21,435 nucleotides of DNA from an uncultured Actinomyces sp. (GTDB taxonomy: Bacteria; Actinomycetota; Actinomycetes; Actinomycetales; Actinomycetaceae): the NCBI GenBank assembly GCA_937926415.1, contig CALBAF010000128.1, positions 1-21,435 of the forward strand, read 5' to 3'. The notes under the pieces were generated by a model. That model did no database searches, was not told where the DNA came from, and saw nothing but the letters and a program-made list of their open reading frames with translations. Within the stretch, counting starts at the first letter, position 1; every line of letters starts with the position of its first letter. The translations under genes and the position numbers were made by a program. This document shows, in pieces, positions 15,678 to 21,435 of this stretch.

Positions 15678-17711
15678 TCACGCCTCGTCGAGGCCGTCGA
15701 TCTGGTCGGCGTTGTTGCGCTGCGCGATGTGCGCCACGATCAGCTCGACCGCGCGATCAACGGCGACGCCGTTGTGCTGCGAGCCGTCACGCAGACGGAA
15801 AGACACAGCCCCGGCCTCGACGTCCTCACCACCGGCGATGAGCGTAAAGGGGATCTTGTCCTTGGAGGCATTGCGAATCTTCTTGCCGAAGCGGTCGTCC
15901 GACAGGTCGGTCTCGACGCGCACGCCGCGCTCGCGCAGCTTGGCGGCAACGTCCTTGACGTAGCCGTCGAAAGCCTCGGCGACGGGAATGAGTCGGACCT
16001 GGACAGGCGAGAGCCACGCCGGGAACGCGCCCGCGTAGTGCTCGGTGAGGACGCCGATGAAGCGCTCAACCGAGCCCAGCTTCGCGGAGTGGATCATGAC
16101 GGGGCGCTGACGGGAGCCGTCGGCTGCCGTGTACTCCAGGTCGAAGCGGTCGGGCTGGTTGAAGTCGTACTGAATCGTCGACATCTGCCAGGTGCGCCCG
16201 ATCGCATCCTTGACCTGCACGGACACCTTGGGGCCGTAGAAGGCGGCGCCGCCCGGATCGGGAACGAGGTCGAGGCCGGTCGCGGCGCAGGCGTCTTCGA
16301 GGGCCTTCGTGGCGGCCGCCCAGTCCTCGTCAGAACCGATGAACTTGTCCTTCTTCTTGCCGTCCTCGTCGCGCGTGGACAGCTCGAGGTAGAAGTCCTT
16401 GAGGCCGAAAGCGGACAGGATCGACAGGAAGAACTCAATCTGCGTGCGGATCTCCTCCGAGGCCTGCTCAGGCGTGCAGTAGGTGTGCGAGTCATCCTGC
16501 GTGAAGCCGCGCATGCGGGTCAGGCCGTGGACGACACCACTCTTCTCGTAGCGGTAGTCGTGACCCAGCTCGTAGAAGCGCAGCGGCAGCTCGCGGTAGG
16601 AGCGGCCGCGCGAGCGGAAGATCAGGTTGTGCATCGGGCAGTTCATGGCCTTGAGGTAGTACTCCTGGCCTGCCTTGGTCACGTTGCCGTCCTCGTCGCG
16701 CTCTTCGTCAACGAGCATGGGCGGGAACATCGTGTCCGCGTAGTAGGGCAGGTGGCCCGACGTGTGGAAGAGCCCGCCCTTAGAAATCTCGGGCGTGTGC
16801 ACGAAGTCGAAGCCGGCCGCCTTGTGACGGTCGGTCACGTAGGACTCGATCTCGTGGCGCAGGATGCCACCCTTGGGATGGAAGACAACGAGGCCGGGGC
16901 CGATCTCCTCGGGGAAGGAGTACAGGTCCAGCTCGGCGCCGAGGCGACGGTGGTCGCGGCGCTCGGCCTCCTTGATGCGCTCCTGGTAGGCGACGAGGTC
17001 TTCCTTGGAGGCCCAGGCGGTGCCGTAGATGCGCTGGAGCTGATCGTTGGACTGGTCGCCCTTCCAGTAGGCGGCCGACGCCTTGGTCAGCGCGAAGCCG
17101 TTGCCGATGAGCTTGGTGGAGGGCAGGTGGGGGCCGCGGCACAGGTCCTTCCAGGCCACCGAGCCGTCGCGGCGCACGTTGTCGTACATGGTGAGCGTCG
17201 CGCCGCCCACCTCGACGGACGCGCCCTCGGCGCCCTTGCCCTTCGTGGTGACGAGCTCGAGCTTGTAAGGCTGATCAGCCAGCTCAACCACGGCCTCGTC
17301 CTCGGAGATCTCGCGGCGCACGAAGCGCTGGCCTTCCTTGATGATGCGCTTCATGCGCTTCTCGAGGTCGCGCAGCAGCTCGGGGGTCACCGCGTCGATG
17401 TTGCCGAAGTCGTAGTAGAAGCCGTCGGTGATGAAGGGGCCGATGCCAAGGTTGACATCTGGGAAGACATCCTGGACGGCCTGCGCGAGCACGTGGGTGG
17501 CGCTGTGGCGCAGGATGTTCAGGCCGTCCTCGCTGGCCAAGGTAATCGCCTCGACAGTAGTTCCTGCTTCGAAAGGCGTCTCGAGGTCACGCGGCGTGCC
17601 GTCAACCTTAATGGCGACAACATCGCGCGACTTCTCGAACCACGTCGTGCCCGTGGTCCCCGCCGGTACGGTCTGTTCATGTCCGTCAATGACGAGAGAA
17701 ATATCGGGCAC
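15678..17711 (-). CDS. thrS: Threonyl-tRNA synthetase
   Basis: 677 residues, full-length bacterial form. TGS domain about 1-60. Editing domain with HSATH (69-73) and DLCRGPH (189-195). Class II catalytic core with the zinc ligands Cys358 (AMNCPMH), His409 (QDDSH) and His541 (VMIH); motif 2 at [14 protein letters not shown]; motif 3 at [10 protein letters not shown]. Anticodon-binding domain about 565-677. After the last zinc ligand it reads HSAKLGS rather than the common HRALFGS. Start GTG at 17711 with AGGAG about 6 nt upstream. The 72-bp gap to the FemAB gene is too short for a T-box leader and none is seen. It attaches threonine to tRNA-Thr in the cytoplasm and heads the PIM gene run. Confidence 0.97.
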   Translation of the reverse strand: MPDISLVIDGHEQTVPAGTTGTTWFEKSRDVVAIKVDGTPRDLETPFEAGTTVEAITLASEDGLNILRHSATHVLAQAVQDVFPDVNLGIGPFITDGFYYDFGNIDAVTPELLRDLEKRMKRIIKEGQRFVRREISEDEAVVELADQPYKLELVTTKGKGAEGASVEVGGATLTMYDNVRRDGSVAWKDLCRGPHLPSTKLIGNGFALTKASAAYWKGDQSNDQLQRIYGTAWASKEDLVAYQERIKEAERRDHRRLGAELDLYSFPEEIGPGLVVFHPKGGILRHEIESYVTDRHKAAGFDFVHTPEISKGGLFHTSGHLPYYADTMFPPMLVDEERDEDGNVTKAGQEYYLKAMNCPMHNLIFRSRGRSYRELPLRFYELGHDYRYEKSGVVHGLTRMRGFTQDDSHTYCTPEQASEEIRTQIEFFLSILSAFGLKDFYLELSTRDEDGKKKDKFIGSDEDWAAATKALEDACAATGLDLVPDPGGAAFYGPKVSVQVKDAIGRTWQMSTIQYDFNQPDRFDLEYTAADGSRQRPVMIHSAKLGSVERFIGVLTEHYAGAFPAWLSPVQVRLIPVAEAFDGYVKDVAAKLRERGVRVETDLSDDRFGKKIRNASKDKIPFTLIAGGEDVEAGAVSFRLRDGSQHNGVAVDRAVELIVAHIAQRNNADQIDGLDEA

Positions 17712-17758
17712 TGTGTCTCCTAGTTTTGTTAGATACGAGAGATTGTGTTGCGAATTGA

Positions 17759-17764
17759 ATTCTA
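17759..17764 (-). promoter_or_regulatory. Candidate thrS -10 box
   Basis: TAGAAT (minus strand) fits TAnnnT. The best -35 at 17 nt is only partly like the consensus (CTGAAG). It would start a transcript about 41 nt before the thrS GTG, independent of the FemAB gene. Confidence 0.33.
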
Positions 17765-17783
17765 GCCCCGTGACGGGTCCGCT

Positions 17784-18809
17784 TCAGGAGCGGGCGCGCC
17801 AGTCCTTCAGAGCCTTTGCGGCGCTCAGGGCACGGTAGGCGGCCTTCTTGATGGGCATGTCCCAGCCGCCGGGCACGTCTGTGAAGTGCGAGGCGAAGGC
17901 GCTCTTGTACTTTCCGACGCTGTAGAGGTCGGGGCAACGCGGCGAGTGGGCGCCCATGAGGTCGAATTCGCGCACGCCGTCGCGGGCGAGGAATTCGGCG
18001 GCCAGGAAGTCAAGCACCGGGGGCTGACGGAGGCGACGGCCAGCCTCGGTGGATGCGCCGTATTCTGCCTGCGCGCGGATTCCCTCGACCAGACAGAAGT
18101 CCCAGCACAGGATGTTTCCGTCGGCGTCGCGCATCGAGAAGATGCGCGCGTGCTTCGGGCCCAGGGTCTTGAGCAGGCTGAGGTAGTACTCCTTGGGGTG
18201 GGGGCGGAAGCCGTCGCGTTTGGCGGTCTCCTCCATGACGGCGTAGTACTCGTCGATAACGGCCTCGGCGTTGGCAGTGTCCTCATGGAAGGTCACGCCC
18301 TCGGCCTTGCCCTTCTTCAGGCCGGAGCGGATCGAGCGCTTGCCCGCCTTGGGCATGGCAGCCAGGATCGCCTCTTCGGTCTTGCCGGAGGTGTCGATGA
18401 CAACGGTGCGATCGTAAGAGATGGTCTGCAGCGGCATGCACAGGTCGGGGTGCTGGTAGATGGCGTGCAGGCGTACGAAGGCAACCGACTTGTCCTTCGC
18501 CTTGATCTCGCGCAGAAGGTCCGCTCGCAGGGCGGCCTCACGCTCCGGGGAGGCTTCCTTGACCCACGCGGGCCCCCACTTCGCCCACAGGTAGTGGACG
18601 CCGCGCACCGAATACTTGTAGAGGGTGATGAACGCGATCTTGGAATCATCCTCGCACCAGGCGTAACGGCCCCACACTCCGTGTCCCTGGGATTCCTCGA
18701 ACGCCTCCCACACACACGTCTGTTCGATGGGCAGGGAGCGGTCCTGGAAGCCAGAGACCGCGGCGATCTTGTCTTCCTGAGAAATGGGCACGAGTGCGGT
18801 TGTCGTCAT
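17784..18809 (-). CDS. FemAB/FemX-family aminoacyltransferase (peptidoglycan bridge)
   Basis: 341 residues from the ATG at 18809 with GAGGA about 6 nt upstream. Features of the Fem double-GNAT fold: the strand pair leading to YLWAKWGPAWV (73-83), a KAGKRSIRSGLKKGK stretch (about 164-178) matching the basic helix of the second subdomain, and a family-typical ending with FDLMGAHSP, then LYSVGKYKSAF and a Tyr/Gly-rich strand. Fem enzymes move amino acids from aminoacyl-tRNA to the peptide side chain of lipid II or UDP-MurNAc-pentapeptide at the membrane face. Which amino acid is used is not visible. Neighbours: an ATP-grasp ligase upstream (96-bp gap) and thrS downstream (72-bp gap). Confidence 0.85.
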   Translation of the reverse strand: MTTTALVPISQEDKIAAVSGFQDRSLPIEQTCVWEAFEESQGHGVWGRYAWCEDDSKIAFITLYKYSVRGVHYLWAKWGPAWVKEASPEREAALRADLLREIKAKDKSVAFVRLHAIYQHPDLCMPLQTISYDRTVVIDTSGKTEEAILAAMPKAGKRSIRSGLKKGKAEGVTFHEDTANAEAVIDEYYAVMEETAKRDGFRPHPKEYYLSLLKTLGPKHARIFSMRDADGNILCWDFCLVEGIRAQAEYGASTEAGRRLRQPPVLDFLAAEFLARDGVREFDLMGAHSPRCPDLYSVGKYKSAFASHFTDVPGGWDMPIKKAAYRALSAAKALKDWRARS

Positions 18810-18850
18810 GGTGTCCTCGTTAGTCGGAAATGTCGGTCGCGTAGGGGGTC

Positions 18851-18859
18851 AGTCTATCA
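18851..18859 (-). promoter_or_regulatory. Candidate extended -10 promoter of the FemAB gene
   Basis: On the minus strand TGA directly precedes TAGACT (18856-18851), the TGn-TAnnnT form of an extended -10. It would begin a leader of about 35 nt that ends in GAGGACACC before the ATG. No good -35 is seen. Confidence 0.35.
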
Positions 18860-18866
18860 GGGGCTT

Positions 18867-18891
18867 CTCCCCCGCCGACGAGGCCGGGGAG
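18867..18891 (-). terminator. GC-rich hairpin between the ATP-grasp and FemAB genes
   Basis: Minus-strand arms CTCCCC and GGGGAG (6 bp), one G-G mismatch, then GCC/GGC around a TCGTC loop, 15 nt after the ATP-grasp stop. There is no following T-run, so it would be at best a weak or Rho-assisted terminator. It lies upstream of the FemAB promoter candidate. Confidence 0.35.
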
Positions 18892-18905
18892 TGCTAGCGG
18901 GAACG

Positions 18906-20183
18906 TCAGTAGGACGTCTCGGTGGGCTCCGGGTAGTACCGGGCGAACTTACGCCTATGGTTCTGCTTCTGGAGCCACACGGTGAGGTTGCGGCGCAGGT
19001 CCTTCTCGGTCGGGTTGAGCAGCAGGTCGAAACGACGCCCCTCGCGAATGATGCGCTTGACGCGCGCACGCAGCTCCGGGTCCGTGATGTAGTGAAGGAG
19101 GAGCGAATCGGGAACGAGGGTGTAGAGGATCTCGTCGGTGGCCTGCGTCTGTTCACACGCCTGACCGTCGATAAGGTCCGCAACCATCGGGATCATCGGG
19201 TTCGCGCCGGCGGCGGCCATGTACCAGTTGTTACGGCCGATGCGTGGATTAACCTCGAAGAACAGGGCGCGCCCGTCTCGGGGATCGATCTTGACATCGA
19301 AGTTTGCGAAGCCTCGGTAGCCGTTCTCGGTCAGGAGGGTGCAGGCATCGCGCCACAGCGCCGGGAAGTCCTCGGTGATCATCGCGACGGGGTTGCCGAT
19401 CATCGTGGGCGCATGATCTTCGAGGAGGACGCGCGCCGATCCGATCAGCGTGACCTCTCCGCGCGAGTCCACGTAGGCCGTGATCGAGCGCATCGCGGTG
19501 TTATCGCCGGGGATCAGTTCCTGCACCAGGAAGGTATCGCGGAAGCCTGCGTCCTTCAGGGTCCCCCACAGCTGGGTCAGTTCCTCGGCCGTGTCGATGA
19601 ACCAGATCTTGCGCTTACCCTCGAACTCGAGCACGTCGTACGGCTCACCCTTGGCCGACTTGGCGACCACCGGAAAACTGAAGGGAATCTCGGGAGCCTC
19701 CCAGGCCTCGTCCTCCACCGCGGAGAAATCAACCTCAACGGTACCGGGAGTGGCGATACCGGCACGCTCGCAGGCTCGAGCGAACTCAGCCTTATCGGTC
19801 AGTCGATCCATGACCTCCTCGGTCGGGAACGGCAACGCGTAGTGGCGTGACAGCATCTCCATGTTCCGGGCGACGAACGCCGAGAAGATATCGTGGTTGG
19901 CCATCAGGATGAGCTTCTTATCCGAATGCTCAGCCGCGATAGTCATCAGGATGTCCAGAAGCTGCGCGTCGCTCGCATGGGCGCTCACGTGGCGGACATC
20001 AAAAAAATGTGATCGCGTGATCGACTCGGTCGGTTGCGACCCCACACAGATGCAGCGACAACCGAACGCTTCGTTGAAACAGCGCCCAATTCCGTACACT
20101 CCGAAGTCTCCTCCGATGATGACGGGCAGGATGTCTTGGCGGGGATTCAGCGGTCGCGTCTGAGTCAGATAGTCGATCGTCAT
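18906..20183 (-). CDS. ATP-grasp carboxylate-amine ligase, COG3919/D-aspartate-ligase-like
   Basis: 425 residues. The N-terminal Rossmann-like start LPVIIGGDFGVYGIGRCF (19-36) is typical of COG3919 ligases. ATP-grasp residues visible: Lys131, Lys175 in PVVAKSAKGE, Glu222 in VQELIPGDN, Asp296 in FANFDVKIDP, and the metal-binding FFEVNPRIGR (308-317, Glu310/Asn312). The C-terminal 100 residues are Arg-rich and may contact acidic substrates or the membrane. Such ligases join a carboxylate to an amine using ATP. The E. faecium enzyme that adds D-aspartate to the peptidoglycan side chain belongs to a related group. The FemAB neighbour supports a cell-wall role, but the substrate is inferred. The ATG at 20183 sits 6 nt after a -10-like box, suggesting a leaderless mRNA. 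Confidence 0.82.
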   Translation of the reverse strand: MTIDYLTQTRPLNPRQDILPVIIGGDFGVYGIGRCFNEAFGCRCICVGSQPTESITRSHFFDVRHVSAHASDAQLLDILMTIAAEHSDKKLILMANHDIFSAFVARNMEMLSRHYALPFPTEEVMDRLTDKAEFARACERAGIATPGTVEVDFSAVEDEAWEAPEIPFSFPVVAKSAKGEPYDVLEFEGKRKIWFIDTAEELTQLWGTLKDAGFRDTFLVQELIPGDNTAMRSITAYVDSRGEVTLIGSARVLLEDHAPTMIGNPVAMITEDFPALWRDACTLLTENGYRGFANFDVKIDPRDGRALFFEVNPRIGRNNWYMAAAGANPMIPMVADLIDGQACEQTQATDEILYTLVPDSLLLHYITDPELRARVKRIIREGRRFDLLLNPTEKDLRRNLTVWLQKQNHRRKFARYYPEPTETSY

Positions 20184-20189
20184 GCCATA

Positions 20190-20195
20190 AGCCTA
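20190..20195 (-). promoter_or_regulatory. Candidate -10 box giving a leaderless ATP-grasp mRNA
   Basis: TAGGCT (minus strand) is followed by exactly 6 nt and then the ATG at 20183, the spacing seen for leaderless genes in actinobacteria. The only Shine-Dalgarno-like AGG is part of this same box. No clear -35 is visible. Confidence 0.4.
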
Positions 20196-20200
20196 GCGCC

Positions 20201-20209
20201 TGGTAGGAT
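20201..20209 (+). promoter_or_regulatory. Candidate extended -10 promoter for the repeat membrane protein
   Basis: TGG followed by TAGGAT (20204-20209) matches TGn-TAnnnT, and TAGGAT is a frequent actinobacterial housekeeping -10. It starts a leader of about 40 nt. It lies 8 bp from the oppositely oriented TAGGCT, so the two divergent promoters would compete for space. Confidence 0.42.
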
Positions 20210-20254
20210 ACAGATCGTTACCTGAGACCTCTCTCACCAACACGGAAGTACATG

Positions 20255-21067
20255 ATGAGCACGCCCTATTCTCCCGAGAATCAGCAGCCCTACCAGCCCC
20301 AGCAGGGTGGATACCCTCAGCAGGCCGGCTACCAGCCAGGTGCCTATGGGCAGCAGCCCACCCAGCAGATGCCCGTCGTCGGCGGCTACGGCCAGCCCCT
20401 GGGCTACGGCCAGCAGGGCCAGCAGGACTTCTACGGCCAGGGTCAGTTCCCGGGCGCTCCGGGCGACGGAGCACCTGAAAAGAAGAAGACGGGCCTCATC
20501 ATCGGCATCGTCGCAGCCGTCGTGGTCGTGCTCATTGGGGCCGGCGTCGCCATCTGGTGGTTCATGTCCGGCGACGACTCTTCCGACGACGCAGCTGCAC
20601 AGAGCGCCCCGAGCGCCGCAGCCCCTTCGGCAGGCGCAAACCCGACACCGCCTCCGGTGGGCCCCAACCCCTCGCAGCCGCCCGTGGGTACCAACCCCTC
20701 GCAGCCTCCCGTGGGCACCAACCCCTCGCAGCCTCCCGTGGGCACCAACCCTGCGCAGCCTCCCGTGGGCACCAACCCCTCGCAGGGCACGGGACCTGGC
20801 GCCGGCTCTGATCCTGACAAGGAGAAGCAGGCCATCGCCGAGTGCACGAAGGAAATCAACGACGAGTACACGAACGCAAACGTCTCGGACACGAAGCTGG
20901 AACTGCAGGAAAGCTACGGTGAGACCAAGTGGTGGGATTACACCGGTACGGTGACCGGTACGAACAAGATTACGAACAAGAAAGTCAACACTCGTTTCAC
21001 GTGCTCCGTGTTCTACTTCTCCAGCACGAATGAGTATTCCGCAGTCGTCATCCCCGAAAACTACTGA
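20255..21067 (+). CDS. Single-pass surface protein with Gln/Gly/Tyr-rich N-terminus and Pro-rich repeats
   Basis: 270 residues from the second ATG (20255), which spaces better to GGAAG than the adjacent ATG at 20252 and matches the MSTP start of the paralogue. Residues 1-72 are low-complexity (Gln, Gly, Tyr, Pro) and should be cytosolic. EKKK (75-78) precedes one membrane segment (79-104), giving an N-in/C-out topology. Outside are an acidic/Ala linker, a Pro repeat of nine-residue units NPSQPPVGT (129-177), and a C-terminal domain (about 187-270) with two cysteines (197 and 250) that could form a disulfide. I do not recognise this domain. There is no sortase or lipobox signal. Together with the tandem copy it looks like a lineage-specific envelope family. 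Confidence 0.85.
   Translation: MSTPYSPENQQPYQPQQGGYPQQAGYQPGAYGQQPTQQMPVVGGYGQPLGYGQQGQQDFYGQGQFPGAPGDGAPEKKKTGLIIGIVAAVVVVLIGAGVAIWWFMSGDDSSDDAAAQSAPSAAAPSAGANPTPPPVGPNPSQPPVGTNPSQPPVGTNPSQPPVGTNPAQPPVGTNPSQGTGPGAGSDPDKEKQAIAECTKEINDEYTNANVSDTKLELQESYGETKWWDYTGTVTGTNKITNKKVNTRFTCSVFYFSSTNEYSAVVIPENY
20477..20570 (+). repeat. 94-bp duplicated block, copy 1 (membrane segment)
   Basis: This block, coding EKKKTG plus the transmembrane helix up to FMS, is identical to 21342-21435 at 92 of 94 bases. The coding regions before it are much less alike. The copies are 865 bp apart in direct orientation. Confidence 0.95.
20639..20785 (+). repeat. 27-bp in-frame tandem repeat (about 5.4 units)
   Basis: Five full units and a partial sixth encode NP(S/A/T)(Q/P)PPVG(T/P). 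The third and fourth units are identical in DNA and the second and fifth differ by two or three bases, so the array could change length by slippage or recombination without breaking the frame. The Pro/Gly-rich product would be an extended stalk outside the membrane. Confidence 0.95.
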
Positions 21068-21155
21068 CACGCAGCAGTAGCTCACCGTCGCTTCCACTGG
21101 CTACGCCGAGGCGCCGACGCGCGCTGACAGCTTCCGATAGACCGAGGGAGTCCCC

Positions 21156-21435
21156 ATGTCTACACCCTTCAACCCCAATCAGCAGCCGATGCCCGGCAAC
21201 GGCCAGTACCCGACCGGGCAGCAGTACACCCAGCAGATGCCTGCGGCGGGCGGATACCAGCAGCAGGGGTATGCTCAGCAGCCTCAACAGGGCTACTACC
21301 CTCAGGGCCAGTTCCAGGGTTCCCCGTACGGCGGGCAGCCGGAAAAGAAGAAGACGGGCCTCATCATCGGCATCATCGCGGCCGTCGTGGTCGTGCTCAT
21401 TGGGGCCGGCGTCGCCATCTGGTGGTTCATGTCCG
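21156..21435 (+). CDS. Tandem paralogue of the Gln-rich single-pass protein, cut by right edge
   Basis: 93 codons are visible from the ATG at 21156, with GAGGGAG about 5 nt upstream. It starts MSTPFNPNQQP, continues with Gln/Gly/Tyr/Pro-rich sequence sharing QQMP and GGY pieces with the upstream paralogue, then EKKKTG and the same membrane helix ending FMS at the window edge. It starts 88 bp after the first copy's stop; that gap holds no terminator that I can see, so the two may share a transcript. The extracellular part is outside the window. Function unknown. Confidence 0.88.
   Translation, partial: MSTPFNPNQQPMPGNGQYPTGQQYTQQMPAAGGYQQQGYAQQPQQGYYPQGQFQGSPYGGQPEKKKTGLIIGIIAAVVVVLIGAGVAIWWFMS
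21342..21435 (+). repeat. 94-bp duplicated block, copy 2 (membrane segment)
   Basis: Direct-repeat partner of 20477-20570, with two differences (GTC/ATC and GCA/GCG codons). It reaches the window edge, so the true repeat may be longer. Confidence 0.95.

Noticed and set aside
15729..17723. 664-codon open frame on the plus strand opposite thrS
   Set aside because: It is a GC-driven shadow: the minus strand encodes complete ThrRS motifs, and the plus product is low-complexity Val/Leu/Arg/Gly-rich with no recognisable domain.
17712..17783. T-box or attenuator leader for thrS
   Set aside because: The gap is only 72 bp, with no T-box sequence and no terminator stem. Only a 4-bp CCCG/CGGG stem was seen.
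17886..19850. 654-codon plus-strand frame spanning the FemAB and ATP-grasp genes
   Set aside because: It crosses two real minus-strand genes and their intergenic gap. The composition is that of an antisense frame, and no ribosome site or domain is seen.
20639..20785. CRISPR-like array
   Set aside because: The 27-bp units are contiguous without spacers and keep the reading frame, so this is a coding tandem repeat.
20234..21097. 287-codon minus-strand frame opposite the repeat membrane protein
   Set aside because: Its repetitive GVGAHGRLR product is simply the reverse of the 27-bp Pro repeat. The plus strand has a ribosome site, a membrane helix and a paralogue.
1..21435. Horizontally acquired island or defence system
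   Set aside because: No integrase, transposase, tRNA-flanked boundary or defence-type domain was seen, and base composition looks even. The genes are mostly core actinobacterial functions.

Overview
The window is a chromosomal stretch of a high-GC actinobacterium. Long antisense 'shadow' frames are everywhere, GTG starts are common, and many genes overlap by 4 nt. The order thrS, HIT protein, PI-phosphate synthase, PIM acyltransferase, pimA, membrane protein matches the phosphatidylinositol-mannoside (PIM) locus known from Mycobacterium (Rv2614c to Rv2609c region). The divergent glgA(glgM)/glgC pair and the glnA2-glnE pair are also actinobacterial hallmarks. A FemAB-type bridge enzyme and a COG3919-like ATP-grasp ligase next to this locus suggest a non-mycolata lineage with an amino-acid interpeptide bridge. 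Actinomycetaceae (Actinomyces/Schaalia-like) is my best guess; this is an inference, because no marker rRNA is present.

Layout. (1) 1-3171, minus: glnA2-like glutamine synthetase and glnE (cut by the left edge), coupled by a GTGA overlap. (2) 3188-6781, minus: glgA(glgM), then an orphan ABC ATPase, NfeD and an SPFH/band-7 protein, closed by a strong intrinsic terminator that sits directly in front of the glnA2 ribosome binding site. (3) 6782-6952: divergent glycogen control region. (4) 6953-8873, plus: glgC and serB, separated by 1 nt. (5) 8883-10255, minus: NUDIX hydrolase and a short PrsW-family protease, overlapping by 4 nt. (6) 10438-17711, minus: thrS, HIT, pgsA, patA-like, pimA, membrane protein and a long PrsW protease. 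These are joined by overlaps of 4, 1, 4 and 4 nt and a 1-nt gap, except that the HIT start is ambiguous. (7) 17784-20183, minus: FemAB-family enzyme and ATP-grasp ligase. (8) 20255-21435, plus: two tandem paralogues with a Gln/Gly/Tyr-rich N-terminus and one membrane segment. The second is cut by the right edge.

How the parts fit. From about 9.4 kb to the right end, almost everything concerns the cell envelope. This covers PI synthesis and mannosylation/acylation, two intramembrane proteases, a peptidoglycan-bridge enzyme paired with an amino-acid ligase, and duplicated surface proteins carrying a 27-bp in-frame tandem repeat. The left part is central metabolism (nitrogen, glycogen, serine) plus an SPFH/NfeD membrane-microdomain pair. 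The most hypothesis-rich item is the FemAB plus ATP-grasp pair, which may build an L-amino-acid/D-acidic-amino-acid interpeptide bridge. I saw no tRNA, rRNA, CRISPR array, insertion sequence or phage gene, and no gene-free stretch longer than about 185 bp.
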